From NCBI GenBank assembly GCA_016866335.1, contig VGMT01000021.1:1-37003 (forward strand): DNA of 37,003 nucleotides. The letters run 5' to 3'. Shown in pieces: positions 1-8,546 of the stretch (the first letter of the stretch is position 1; every line of letters starts with the position of its first letter). The stretch is from Bacteroidota bacterium. GTDB taxonomy: Bacteria; Bacteroidota; Bacteroidia; CAIKAF01. The position numbers and the translations under genes are program-made. The notes under the pieces were generated by a model. The model had not been told where the DNA came from. It did no database searches and saw only the letters and a program-made list of their open reading frames with translations.

Positions 1-1
1 A

Positions 2-166
2 CAGTATTTTCCTAAGAAAATGGACTTTAAATCTATAACAGAAGAACAAGTAAAAGAAGTTGAACTCAAAATAAATTCACGCCCAAGAAAACGATTCAAA
101 TTCGAAACACCTATATTTGTAATGAAAAAATTATTGTTTAATCCAAAAGTTGCATTTGTGGCTTGA
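2..166 (+). CDS. IS30-family transposase, C-terminal fragment (5' end outside window)
   Basis: An open frame enters the window at base 2 and ends at TGA 164-166, giving 54 residues. It contains NSRPRKRFKFETP, which matches the end of the DDE integrase domain of IS30-type transposases (family pattern N.RPRK.L.F.TP). These enzymes cut and join insertion sequence ends. Only the C-terminus is visible, so it cannot be said whether the element is intact. The IS end should lie between the stop codon and about base 215, but no terminal inverted repeat can be proven without the other end. The fragment is more A-rich than the genes to its right, as expected for an IS. The family call is from motif recognition only. 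Confidence 0.75.
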   Translation, partial: QYFPKKMDFKSITEEQVKEVELKINSRPRKRFKFETPIFVMKKLLFNPKVAFVA

Positions 167-217
167 ATTCAGCCTGTTAAATATTGCTTGAATTTTAAAA
201 TAACACACATTAGATTT

Positions 218-225
218 TACCTTTG
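218..225 (+). promoter_or_regulatory. Bacteroidota -7 promoter element TACCTTTG
   Basis: The octamer is a perfect match to TAnnTTTG and lies 21 nt before the ATG at 247. It overlaps an upstream in-frame TTG at 223, which argues for ATG 247 as the start. No convincing -33 TTG at the usual spacing was found. It lies just outside the IS30 fragment. Confidence 0.55.
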
Positions 226-246
226 TTTCTTAAAAAAATTAGGATT

Positions 247-2721
247 ATGAATTCCTTCAAACTTAGCCTCATCCTTTTGTGTTTGCCCATGGGCTTGATT
301 TTTGCCCAAACCAACCCAGCTCCGCGAACCCTGCCTTATTCAGAAAACTTTAATACTATGTTGGCACCGACCTATCCTACGGGCTGGGTGGGCTGGAGCC
401 AAGCCATCCTGGCGGGTGCGTTTCAAACCGCAGCACCTACCGGTGACCGTGTTCTTGCTGCCAATGGTACCGCAGCCCTTACGACCAACAACGTGTACGA
501 TTTTTCTCAAAAACTTGGCTTTTTGAACAGTGGAACCACGAACAATGGTTTGGCAACGGCCTTGGTAACCACTGGCCTTGCAAGCATTAACGTGAGTTAT
601 TCCATTATGACCATCCGCGACAACAATGAACGCACTTTGGTGGTTGGTTTGCAGTATCGGGTAGGTACTTCAGGAGCCTTCACCAACATTCTTGGAACCT
701 CATACCACAACAACCTTACTGTTCAAACATCAGGAAATGCTGGGGTCAATGTGCAGACTAGAAGCATTACCCTGCCTGCAGCGTGCAACAACCAATCGGT
801 GGTTCAGCTTCGTTTTATTGCCAAAGACTCTACGGGTGCCGGTGCTCGCCCAAGTTTTGCTATCGATAATTTTTCAGCTTCCGGAACCAGCTGTTCAGGG
901 TTTTCGATTTCGGCTTCGGCCCAATCTGCCACAACTTTTTGCCAAGGTGGTTCGGTGGTCTTAAAAGCCACTGGAGCAAACAGTTACCTTTGGAACAACA
1001 ATCAAAGTGGAGATTCCATTGTGGCAACCCAATCAGGTTCATACTCCGTTGTTGGTACAGACCCTTTTGGCTGTACTGCCAGCGCTGGCCCTATTGTTGT
1101 AACCGTAAACCCTTCACCTGCATTAACCTTAACACCAAACGGGCCAACCGTTCTGTGCCAAGGTGATTCGGTAACACTGCTAGCCTCGGGTGCCAATACT
1201 TACATTTGGAATACCGGTCAAAACGCAGACTCAATTACGGTTTCGGCGGCAGGAACGTATCAGGTGGTTGGTACTGACCAAAATGGGTGTTCAGATTCCA
1301 GCTCGGTGCAGATTGGCGTCAATCCTTTGCCTTCCATCAGTATATCTTCAAATGGTCCCTTGACTTTTTGCCAAGGTGGTCAGGTTACTTTGTTGGCATT
1401 TGGTGCCCAAAGCTTCCTGTGGTCCTCTAATTTGGTGGGCGATTCCATCGATGTTCAACAATCGGGAGGGTATTATGTAATTGGAACAGATCAAAATGGA
1501 TGCTCCGATACATCTCAAACCCTACAGGTTATTGTAAATCCTTTGCCTGTGGTTACCATTACTCCAAACGGACCCACCACTATTTGCCAGGGCAATTCTG
1601 TTCCATTTACAGCTCAAGGCGGCAGCACCTACGTTTGGCCATGCGGTTGCCCAGGTCAAACTCAAAACATTAACCTTGCTGGGCCGGTAACGGTTTGGGG
1701 AACCGATCAAAATGGCTGCAGCGATTCTTCAAATACCGTAATGGTTACCATCAATCCAAACCCAATGGCTCAAATAATTCCCAGCGGGCCCACCGTATTT
1801 TGCCAAGGCGGTTCAGTTAGCCTAATTGGGGTAACCGGACTGAGCAATTCATGGAGCAACGGGCAAATTTCCGATTCAATCACCGTAACCCAATCGGGAT
1901 TATACAGCTTAACCGTTACCGACGGCAATGGCTGCACCGACAGCTCTTTTATTCAGGTTACGGCCAATCCACTGCCAATTATTTCTGTTTCTGCCTTAGG
2001 AAATACAACCTTATGCCAAGGCGATAGCGTTGAAATTGCGGCCACAGGGGCACTTATTTACCAATGGAATACCAACTCAAATTCTGCCAGCATCTGGGTT
2101 AGCACTTCAGGAAATTATACGGTGTTTGGAACCGATCAAAACGGATGTTCCGACAGCTCAAATACGATTGCAATTGTTGTTTTAAATCCCCCCGTTGTTG
2201 TTCAGCAACCTAGCAACGTTCAAGAATTTGTTGGCAATTCAGCCACCTTTACTGTGGGTTCTCAAGATCCCAACGATACCTTCCAATGGCAGGGCAATAC
2301 CGGCTCAGGATTTACAAATCTAAGCAACGGAGGTCAGTACGCAGGAACAACAACAAATATGCTTAGCATCAGCAACTTAACCTTGGCCAATTCGGGCTAC
2401 ACATTCCGTTGCCAAGTCAGCAATTTGGCTTGCTCTACAAACAGCCAACAGGCTTCCCTAACGGTAAGTCCAAATTCGAGTTTCACGAACAACGGAAGTT
2501 CAGAATTCAGCATTTTCCCAAATCCAGCCCACGATTTCATCTCGGTTTGGCAATACGGGAAAAAGGTTTCCGATTCCTACACCCTTAGCGATTTGCAGGG
2601 CCGAATTTTGGGCCAAGGCAGGCTTAATCCTGGTTCTACCTCGCTGAATATTGAATTTTTGCCCGCCGGCACTTACCAGATTTCTGCAGGTGGTAGCGCA
2701 ATTCGCTTTATCAAAGAGTAG
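247..2721 (+). CDS. T9SS-secreted surface protein with six Cys-containing Ig/PKD-like repeats
   Basis: An 824-residue protein starting at ATG 247. A signal peptide (about residues 1-21, ending IFAQ) precedes a jelly-roll-like N-terminal domain starting LPYSENFNT (about 28-215). Six repeats of about 72 residues follow, each with the pattern CQGxSV...A.G...Y.WN.G..xxSI.V...G.Y.V.GTDQNGCSDSS...V.VNPLP. Then come one Ig-like domain (about 655-745, QPSNVQEFVGNSATF) and a C-terminal type A sorting domain (about 752-824, FSIFPNPAHDFISV ... LPAGTYQIS). The sorting domain implies export by Sec, then by the type IX system, and anchoring or release at the cell surface. Repeat proteins of this type are often adhesins, but the ligand is unknown. 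The fourth repeat is odd: it has WPCGCPGQ instead of WNTGQ, adding a Cys pair. Confidence 0.85.
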   Translation: MNSFKLSLILLCLPMGLIFAQTNPAPRTLPYSENFNTMLAPTYPTGWVGWSQAILAGAFQTAAPTGDRVLAANGTAALTTNNVYDFSQKLGFLNSGTTNNGLATALVTTGLASINVSYSIMTIRDNNERTLVVGLQYRVGTSGAFTNILGTSYHNNLTVQTSGNAGVNVQTRSITLPAACNNQSVVQLRFIAKDSTGAGARPSFAIDNFSASGTSCSGFSISASAQSATTFCQGGSVVLKATGANSYLWNNNQSGDSIVATQSGSYSVVGTDPFGCTASAGPIVVTVNPSPALTLTPNGPTVLCQGDSVTLLASGANTYIWNTGQNADSITVSAAGTYQVVGTDQNGCSDSSSVQIGVNPLPSISISSNGPLTFCQGGQVTLLAFGAQSFLWSSNLVGDSIDVQQSGGYYVIGTDQNGCSDTSQTLQVIVNPLPVVTITPNGPTTICQGNSVPFTAQGGSTYVWPCGCPGQTQNINLAGPVTVWGTDQNGCSDSSNTVMVTINPNPMAQIIPSGPTVFCQGGSVSLIGVTGLSNSWSNGQISDSITVTQSGLYSLTVTDGNGCTDSSFIQVTANPLPIISVSALGNTTLCQGDSVEIAATGALIYQWNTNSNSASIWVSTSGNYTVFGTDQNGCSDSSNTIAIVVLNPPVVVQQPSNVQEFVGNSATFTVGSQDPNDTFQWQGNTGSGFTNLSNGGQYAGTTTNMLSISNLTLANSGYTFRCQVSNLACSTNSQQASLTVSPNSSFTNNGSSEFSIFPNPAHDFISVWQYGKKVSDSYTLSDLQGRILGQGRLNPGSTSLNIEFLPAGTYQISAGGSAIRFIKE
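892..2193 (+). repeat. Six tandem Ig/PKD-like coding repeats (about 216 bp period)
   Basis: Six consecutive in-frame units begin near the Cys of each FCQGGSV-type motif and end in VNPLP-type linkers. Each has one Cys near the start and one in the NGC motif, which probably pair. The DNA is diverged between units, so the conservation is at protein level. Confidence 0.8.
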
Positions 2722-2743
2722 GTTCTCGATAAAATTCTTGGGT

Positions 2744-2895
2744 TTTTGGCGCTTTAACCGGCTGTCGCTCCAAGTCCTCGCCCTGCCGCCCTGCCGGCTG
2801 CGCGCTGCGGTGGCTCCTCGCGTCGCCTCCTCGCTGCGGCCGGCAGCCGCGGCAGGGCTGTGGGCTTTCCGACTCCATCCGGAGCGCAGCCCCTC
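2744..2895 (+). repeat. GC-rich intergenic repeat, copy A, with long hairpin
   Basis: This strongly GC-rich block starts at TTTTGGCGC and ends GGAGCGCAGCC. It shares GGCTCC, the central TCGCCTCC (about 2823-2830) and GGGCTTTCCG with the copies at 26932-27083 and 35709-35865. Perfect inverted arms flank the centre: GCCCTGCCG (2780-2788) with CGGCAGGGC (2850-2858), and CTGCCGGC (2791-2798) with GCCGGCAG (2839-2846). Outer ends GGCTGTCGCTCC (2760-2771) and GGAGCGCAGCC (2881-2891) are also nearly inverted. It fills most of the 336-bp gap between the two repeat proteins. Frames crossing it look like shadows. Confidence 0.75.
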
Positions 2896-3057
2896 AATAT
2901 CTAGTGCCAATTTACTGGTTAGGCCACAGGCATTGCCTTAATTTCATTGTTTTATTCTAAAGTCTTGAACTATTTTAGGCTTTAATTGTTAAAATTTTGT
3001 TTCAAACACGTTTGGAGTTTTAGCCTTTTCGGTTCCAATCTTTACATTCCTTTCCCT

Positions 3058-6000
3058 ATGAAACGTATACGTTTTGCCTCTGTAGTTGTCTTTTTTGTCC
3101 TCGCTCTGTCAATCCGTTCGCAAGTGCCAGCCTACGTCAATCCATCGGGTTTGGTAGGTTGGTGGGGTTTTAATGGAAATGCCCAAGATGCGAGTGGCAA
3201 TGGCTTTAACGGATCAGTAAACGGAGCAACCCTAGCCAACAACAGATTTGGCAATGCCTTTTCGGCTTATTCTTTTGATGGCACCAACGACCGCATTACG
3301 GTTGCAGACGCCCAAGCCCTGAATCCCGGGCAAATGACCATGAGTATTTGGGTGCGCCCTCAGGCATTTGGCCCAAGCGAGCAATACATCGTGAATAAGT
3401 CGTTTGACCCAGGTCCCCGGCATTGGTCCATTCGCATTACCAGCACCGGACAGCTACAGGTTGAAACCCGAATCAACAATACGTATTATTTGTACTCAGC
3501 AACCGGACCTTCAGCGAATTTATCTTTAAATCAATGGACCTTTTTATGCCTTATGTTCGATGGAACCCGAACCATTTTGCTTCGCAACCAAGACACCGTT
3601 GTGAATGTTGCGCAAAGTGGTAGTATGACCTCCTCAAATTTGGCCTTGAACTTTGGCTACTTTCCGCATGCCAACATGCCTCCTTTTGGGTATTTTTTCA
3701 ATGGTCAATTGGACGATGCCGGTATGTGGAATCGGCCGCTGACCAAGTGCGAAGTCAATAGGCTGTACAACGCCTCTGTATTAACCAACAATACCATCCT
3801 TTCTTCTACCCCCTATGCACCAATGACCCACGTGGTAAATAGTGCGGGGCTGATTTACAATCCCGATTCCATTAGCATTACTCAGGGCGATGCAGTTCAA
3901 TTCCAAATCGGAGGGAGCCACGATGCCAGGGAAGTTTCACAAGCCACCTACAATGCCAATGGAAATACTTGGAATGGTGGGTTTCAAACTGCATTCGGAG
4001 GTGGATTGGTTAATTTGCCCAACCTAGGAACCTATTATTATGTATGTACACCCCATGCTAGCCTTGGAATGAAGGGGCGAATTTTTGTTCAACCCTACGC
4101 CGGGAATCAAGCCCCTATTTCTATTTGTCAGGGCGACAGTTCCCAATTGCTAGCCACTGGCTCTCAATCGTACGTGTGGAGCAACGGTAAAACCGGCAGC
4201 AATACCTACGTTAAAAATACCGGTGTTTATTATGTGGTGGGCTTTGACCAACATGGATGTCCAGACACTTCGGCCAGCATTAACGTTACGGTTAATCCAA
4301 GGCCAACAGCTACGGTTGTAGCTTCGGGCCCCCTTCAATTTTGTTCTGGGGGATCTGTAAGTCTAACAGCTTCGGGGGGTACGTCCTACCTGTGGAATAC
4401 AGGATCAACCTCGGCGGCAATTCAGGTTCAAACCTCCAGCACGTTTTCGGTAATCGTTACCGATGCCAATGGCTGCAAAGATACCTCGGCAGTTTTTACC
4501 ACTCAGGTGTTTCCTAATCCCATTGCCCAAATTCAAAACCTAGGTCCCACCTCCTTTTGCTCTGGTGCTTCGGTTCAATTGCTGGCCTTGGGAGCACCCA
4601 ATGTGCTTTGGTCAAACGGCAGCACCAACGACACGCTCACCGTTACTCAAAGTGGCTTTTATCAAGCTACTGTTACTGATACCAACGGCTGTTCTGCCTT
4701 AAGTCCCTCGGTTCAGGTGAGCGTTTTTCCTCTTCCAAACGCGCAAATATCTGCTTCGGGACCTACTACGTTCTGCCAAGGAGGCTCCGTACAATTGTCG
4801 GCCACCGGAGGAAATACCTATCTGTGGAGTACGGGTCAATCGGGGGCCTCGATTTCTGTGAATAACCCCGGAACCTACTTTGCGGTCGCTTCTTCCAACC
4901 AAGGTTGTCAAGATTCAAGCAACGTTATTTCCATCACGGTCAATCCCTTGCCTCTGGTTTCCATTCAAGCTCAGGGACCTTTGTCTTTCTGTCCAGGCCA
5001 GTCGGTGGCTATGAATGCCCAAGGAGCCCAAACCTATGTATGGAGCAACGGACAAACAGGAAGCAACATACTGGTTTCGCAAGCAGGAACGTTTGGTGCA
5101 ACGGGCACAGATTCTCTGGGTTGTCAATCGGTTTCAAACCTTCTTTCAACCTCTTTGCATCCTGTTCCTGTGGCTCAAATTCAAGTTCAAGGGTCCTTGC
5201 AGTTCTGCCCCGGCGACAGTGTGGTATTGTTGGCCCAAGGGGGCGATACCTATATATGGAGCAATGGTAGCACAACCGCTCAGCAGGTAATTCAACAAAA
5301 TGGGGCTTTTTCCGTTGTTGCCAGCAACTCCTTTGGGTGCTCCGACACCTCAACTACCTTAACCACTCAGGTGGTTGCCGCCCCCACTGCAGTAATAACG
5401 CCTTCTGCCCCTTTGACCTTTTGCCAAGGCGATTCGGTGGTCTTGCAGGCCTCAGGGGGCAGCACGTATCTATGGAACAACGGCAGTACGAGCAGCAGCA
5501 TTACGGTTAATATAGCCGGAAATTGGTTTGTTCAAGCTTTTCTCGGTACCGGTTGTGTGGATACTTCTCAGTCTGTAAATACTCAGGTTTTGAGCCTTCC
5601 GAATGTGCAGGCTTCCGCTTCAGGGCCCAGCTCCTTTTGCTTCGGAGGTCAGGTCTATATTTTAGCATCTGGAGCCTCTACCTATCTATGGAACACAGGA
5701 CAAATCACCGATTCCATTTCCGTGGCTTCATCGGGCAATTACACGGTGCTGGGTACCGATTTGAATGGTTGCAGCAATGCCTCAGCGCCTGTAACGGTAA
5801 CTGTTTTTCCCCTTCCGATTTTAAGTTTAAGTCCCAGCGGTTCCGTTTCAATTTGTTCCACAGACAGTCTTGAGTTGACCGTTCAAGGGGCCTTGTCTTA
5901 CCTTTGGAACGATGGTATTCAGGTATCTTCGCGGTACCTAAACCTAGCCGGATCGTATTGGGCTACCGGCACCGACGCCAACGGATGTGCTGCTGAAAGC

Positions 6001-6567
6001 GATACGCTTACTCTTTCTGTACTACCCACACCCCAATGGATTGTTCAGCCTTTAGACAGTTCGGTTTTGGTGGGTAACCCAGTTGGCTTTACCGCTCAGA
6101 TTCAGGGTGGCAATGCGGTGTATCAATGGCAAATAAACCGTGGCAACCTATGGGAAATGCTTGCCGATACAGGTACCGTGAGCGGTTCCAATTCAGCTAA
6201 CCTTAGCTTGGCTTCGGTTGATTCAGCTTGGAACGGATACCGTTTTCGTTGTATTGCGAACCTCGATGGTTGTTCCGACACCTCAGACCTAGCAACATTA
6301 AACGTTGAAATTCCCGTTAATGGCTATTGGACGCCAAGCGAAATGCCCTGGTCCATTCTTCGCAATCCTTCGGGTTCCAAACTTCAGATTCTAGGGCCCG
6401 ATGCTGAAGTACGGTACCGCATTTTTGATTTTTCAGGACGATTACTTCTGCAAGGAAAGGAATCGGGTAAAGGCCTGACTATTGATGTTGGAAGTTTGCC
6501 ATTGGGTTGCTATTTACTGGAGCTTAATTCAGAAATACACCGTTGGAATACCCGGTTTTGCCCTTGA
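3058..6567 (+). CDS. T9SS-secreted protein: LamG domain, plastocyanin-like cupredoxin, nine Ig/PKD-like repeats
   Basis: A 1169-residue protein from ATG 3058, where a typical signal peptide begins (MKRIRFASVVVFFVLALSIRS); an upstream in-frame start at 2986 would bury it. A LamG/concanavalin-like lectin domain (about 30-245, GLVGWWGFNGNAQDASGNG) is followed by a cupredoxin domain (about 256-350) with H288, C330, H333 and M338 in VCTPHASLGMKG, the C-x2-H-x4-M arrangement of a type 1 copper site. Nine repeats of about 72 residues follow, like those of the preceding gene, then an Ig-like domain (about 1000-1085) and a divergent T9SS-type sorting domain (LQILGPDAEVRYRIFDFSGR ... LPLGCYLLEL). It is a paralogue of the upstream gene with a different head. 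Surface location and copper binding are inferred. Confidence 0.85.
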   Translation: MKRIRFASVVVFFVLALSIRSQVPAYVNPSGLVGWWGFNGNAQDASGNGFNGSVNGATLANNRFGNAFSAYSFDGTNDRITVADAQALNPGQMTMSIWVRPQAFGPSEQYIVNKSFDPGPRHWSIRITSTGQLQVETRINNTYYLYSATGPSANLSLNQWTFLCLMFDGTRTILLRNQDTVVNVAQSGSMTSSNLALNFGYFPHANMPPFGYFFNGQLDDAGMWNRPLTKCEVNRLYNASVLTNNTILSSTPYAPMTHVVNSAGLIYNPDSISITQGDAVQFQIGGSHDAREVSQATYNANGNTWNGGFQTAFGGGLVNLPNLGTYYYVCTPHASLGMKGRIFVQPYAGNQAPISICQGDSSQLLATGSQSYVWSNGKTGSNTYVKNTGVYYVVGFDQHGCPDTSASINVTVNPRPTATVVASGPLQFCSGGSVSLTASGGTSYLWNTGSTSAAIQVQTSSTFSVIVTDANGCKDTSAVFTTQVFPNPIAQIQNLGPTSFCSGASVQLLALGAPNVLWSNGSTNDTLTVTQSGFYQATVTDTNGCSALSPSVQVSVFPLPNAQISASGPTTFCQGGSVQLSATGGNTYLWSTGQSGASISVNNPGTYFAVASSNQGCQDSSNVISITVNPLPLVSIQAQGPLSFCPGQSVAMNAQGAQTYVWSNGQTGSNILVSQAGTFGATGTDSLGCQSVSNLLSTSLHPVPVAQIQVQGSLQFCPGDSVVLLAQGGDTYIWSNGSTTAQQVIQQNGAFSVVASNSFGCSDTSTTLTTQVVAAPTAVITPSAPLTFCQGDSVVLQASGGSTYLWNNGSTSSSITVNIAGNWFVQAFLGTGCVDTSQSVNTQVLSLPNVQASASGPSSFCFGGQVYILASGASTYLWNTGQITDSISVASSGNYTVLGTDLNGCSNASAPVTVTVFPLPILSLSPSGSVSICSTDSLELTVQGALSYLWNDGIQVSSRYLNLAGSYWATGTDANGCAAESDTLTLSVLPTPQWIVQPLDSSVLVGNPVGFTAQIQGGNAVYQWQINRGNLWEMLADTGTVSGSNSANLSLASVDSAWNGYRFRCIANLDGCSDTSDLATLNVEIPVNGYWTPSEMPWSILRNPSGSKLQILGPDAEVRYRIFDFSGRLLLQGKESGKGLTIDVGSLPLGCYLLELNSEIHRWNTRFCP
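4108..6033 (+). repeat. Nine tandem Ig/PKD-like coding repeats
   Basis: Nine in-frame units of about 72 residues, each starting near a FCxGxSV motif and ending in a VxPxP linker. Most carry Y(L/V)W(S/N)NG and DxxGC motifs with two conserved Cys. The unit is the same as in the gene at 247-2721, which has six copies. Confidence 0.8.
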
Positions 6568-6749
6568 TTTTTGAGCTTTAGGTGGCAGCCAACACAGGAA
6601 TATTTTACAGAACTGAATTGCAGCTGGCTTTCAAAGTCCCTATTCTTTTCTGAACAAATTTTAATCGGAGTCTCCTCTAAGAGGCTATACACTTTGCTTA
6701 TCCATAGGTTAATTTTTTATTTCTTCCATCAATCCACAAAAAGTTGGCT
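6568..6749. other. Intergenic gap, no recognised feature
   Basis: About 180 bp between two plus-strand genes before the promoter of the next gene. It is AT-rich at the right end. No terminator hairpin with a T tract, RNA gene or repeat copy was recognised. Confidence 0.5.
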
Positions 6750-6757
6750 TAATTTTG
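6750..6757 (+). promoter_or_regulatory. -7 promoter element TAATTTTG
   Basis: A perfect TAnnTTTG match 19 nt before the ATG at 6777, implying a leader of roughly 12-15 nt. No clear -33 TTG was seen at normal spacing. Confidence 0.5.
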
Positions 6758-6776
6758 AATTATACAACTTTATACC

Positions 6777-7994
6777 ATGCGTTTATTGTTTTCCCTAATT
6801 CTGTTTTTGTCGGCTCAGGCGATTTACGCTCAAGGAGTTCGAATTGGAGGCAATCCCGGCACTCCTGATCCCTCGGCTATTTTAGATGTACACGATACCA
6901 CCAAGGGGTTTTTGCCTCCGCGGTTAACAACGAGCCAGCGGAATTCGATTCAGAATCCTGCCGATGGATTGATTGTTTTTAACACCACAACCAATTGCTT
7001 GCAAATGTCCACATCGGGTATTTGGTTTGATATTCGATGCCAATGTACCTATCTACCCAATCCAAGTTTTTCGGGTTCCAACCAAGGTACTACCAATCAG
7101 GCAATTTCATTTACGCCCGCCGTGAACCTAGGACTTTCTTATTCTTGGACCTTTCAAAGCGGCAGTCCTTCCAGCAGCAACAGTGCATCACCTTCCGTTA
7201 CTTGGACTCAAACAGGTAGTTTTAACGTTGTTTTGGTTGTTACCGATGCGAATGGTTGCGTTGATTCCAGTACTCAGCAGGTTACCATTAGCAACCAAGC
7301 ACCCCAAAGCTGTTGGCACATCAAACAAAACAACCCCAATGCAACCAGCGGTATGTATCTGTTAGATCCAGATGGTCAAGGGGGCGCAAGTGCCGACCAG
7401 TTTTATTGCGACATGACTACAAGTGGTGGTGGATGGACCCTTATTGTCCTAACCAACGGCAACGTATCTGGACATCCAAACGTAGGTTTGTCGGCTGCTA
7501 AAAACACATTAATAAGTACGAATGGAGGTCAAGTCTCGGCCAATTTAGATGCCTTTGATCAATGGACGGGCACCAATTTTTGGAATCAGTTGGGAAGTCA
7601 AGGGCAGATGCTGTGGAAGGTAGGGTCTGCAAGCGGCAGTATTTTGGATATAGTTCGAAATAATTTTAATATCTACAGCAACGGCGATAGGGTTAGTTTC
7701 AGTGCTTATCAGGCATTGCAAGGAGGTATCCCCAACATTGATTACAACAACAATGGTTATTTGCAGGCGGCAGGTAGCAGTACTGGAGGCAGCAGTTGTA
7801 CCATTGAATCAAGCCCCAGTGTGGGATTACACGGGCCTTGGTTTTACCATAGCTGCAGTAATGTTAGTCCTTGGTGTACCGGCCATTCTGATTGCAGTGG
7901 CTTGCCCGTGCGGATGCAATGGAGGAATCAAAGCAATTATACAACGGCCACTTCTCCCAGTTGTTCGAACCACGGAGAAATCTATGTGCGCTAG
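6777..7994 (+). CDS. Secreted protein with PKD-like domain and C-terminal fibrinogen-like domain
   Basis: A 405-residue protein with a signal peptide (about 1-19, ending AIYAQG). A short module follows, AILDVHDTTKGFLPPRLTT and then GLIVFNTTTNCLQ (about 32-80), which is common at the N-terminus of Bacteroidota surface proteins. Next is a PKD-like domain (about 92-175, FNVVLVVTDANGCVDSS). The C-terminal part (about 182-405) starts SCWHIKQ and contains FYCDMTTSGGGWTLI, the hallmark of fibrinogen-like/COLFI domains, which in other proteins bind sugars or acetylated groups. No T9SS sorting domain follows, so the route to the surface is unclear. It is paralogous to 15349-16866 in both the N-terminal module and the C-terminal domain. 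Confidence 0.8.
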   Translation: MRLLFSLILFLSAQAIYAQGVRIGGNPGTPDPSAILDVHDTTKGFLPPRLTTSQRNSIQNPADGLIVFNTTTNCLQMSTSGIWFDIRCQCTYLPNPSFSGSNQGTTNQAISFTPAVNLGLSYSWTFQSGSPSSSNSASPSVTWTQTGSFNVVLVVTDANGCVDSSTQQVTISNQAPQSCWHIKQNNPNATSGMYLLDPDGQGGASADQFYCDMTTSGGGWTLIVLTNGNVSGHPNVGLSAAKNTLISTNGGQVSANLDAFDQWTGTNFWNQLGSQGQMLWKVGSASGSILDIVRNNFNIYSNGDRVSFSAYQALQGGIPNIDYNNNGYLQAAGSSTGGSSCTIESSPSVGLHGPWFYHSCSNVSPWCTGHSDCSGLPVRMQWRNQSNYTTATSPSCSNHGEIYVR

Positions 7995-8105
7995 CAATTT
8001 GGGTAAGGAACAATTATTACCAAAGGGGGTTTAGACCCTATGGTAAGTAATAGCTGAATCTGCCAAATTAGTAAATAGGTTTTTGGGAGCCTCGAGGCTT
8101 AAGCC

Positions 8106-8519
8106 TTAACAAAAATGATTGTAAACCGCCTTTAAATGTTCTGCCAGCATGCTTTCATTGCTGCCTTCAATTTGGTGGCGTTCAATGAAATGAACCAACT
8201 CCCCATTTTTGAAAATGGCAATGCTGGGCGAGGAGGGAGGGTAGGGCAAAAAATATTCGCGGGCCGTTTGCACCGCTTCGGTATCAACTCCTGCAAAGAC
8301 TGTACTTAAAGCCTCGGGGCGTTTTTCGTTTTCTAAACTATGAATAACGCCTGGGCGGGCACCTCTGGCAGCGCAGCCACAAACGGAATTCACTACAACC
8401 ACATGAACGCCCTCGGTATTTTCTATTGCCTCACGAACTTGGTCGGCCGTTTCTAAAGAGGCAAATCCTCGGTTTACCAATTCAGCACGGCAAGGGGCAA
8501 CTATTTGTTCTGGATACAT
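8106..8519 (-). CDS. BrxA/BrxB-family bacilliredoxin
   Basis: A 137-residue protein starting MYPEQIVAP. An in-frame GTG six bases upstream is less likely, because the family starts at MYP and the promoter octamer lies only 19 nt further out. The thioredoxin-like YphP/YqiW family carries a CGC motif, seen here as C47-G48-C49 in NSVCGCAARGARPG. In Firmicutes, bacilliredoxins remove bacillithiol from mixed disulfides on proteins under oxidative stress; whether this organism makes bacillithiol cannot be seen here. The PPSSPSIAIFKNGE segment fits the thioredoxin-fold cis-Pro region. It is probably monocistronic, with its own promoter, and converges with the fibrinogen-like gene. Confidence 0.85.
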   Translation of the reverse strand: MYPEQIVAPCRAELVNRGFASLETADQVREAIENTEGVHVVVVNSVCGCAARGARPGVIHSLENEKRPEALSTVFAGVDTEAVQTAREYFLPYPPSSPSIAIFKNGELVHFIERHQIEGSNESMLAEHLKAVYNHFC

Positions 8520-8538
8520 AATCACTTTATTTGATTCG

Positions 8539-8546
8539 CAAATTTA
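8539..8546 (-). promoter_or_regulatory. -7 promoter element TAAATTTG for the bacilliredoxin gene
   Basis: On the minus strand the octamer is a perfect TAnnTTTG match, 19 nt upstream of ATG 8519, leaving a leader of about 15 nt. Confidence 0.5.

Noticed and set aside
2500-2941. Open frames on both strands through the GC-rich block after the first surface protein
   Set aside because: They run across the intergenic repeat and into the sorting domain, have low-complexity Arg/Ala/Pro content and no family resemblance. GC-rich DNA gives long stop-free frames.
2986-3057. Upstream start for the second surface protein
   Set aside because: Starting at 2986 would put 24 polar and aromatic residues before an excellent signal peptide that begins at ATG 3058.
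892-6033. Periodic repeats that might suggest a CRISPR or DNA satellite
   Set aside because: The about 216-bp period is in frame, and conservation is at protein level (Cys, W, NGC motifs). Units are diverged in DNA and lie inside coding sequence.
8015-8047. Hairpin TTACCA...TGGTAA with inner AGGG/CCCT between convergent genes
   Set aside because: Imperfect stem and no T tract on either strand, so it does not qualify as a terminator on sequence alone.
8088-8104. Overlapping palindromes AGCCTCGAGGCT and GGCTTAAGCC after the bacilliredoxin gene
   Set aside because: Loopless palindromes without a T tract and without other copies seen; too little to call a feature.
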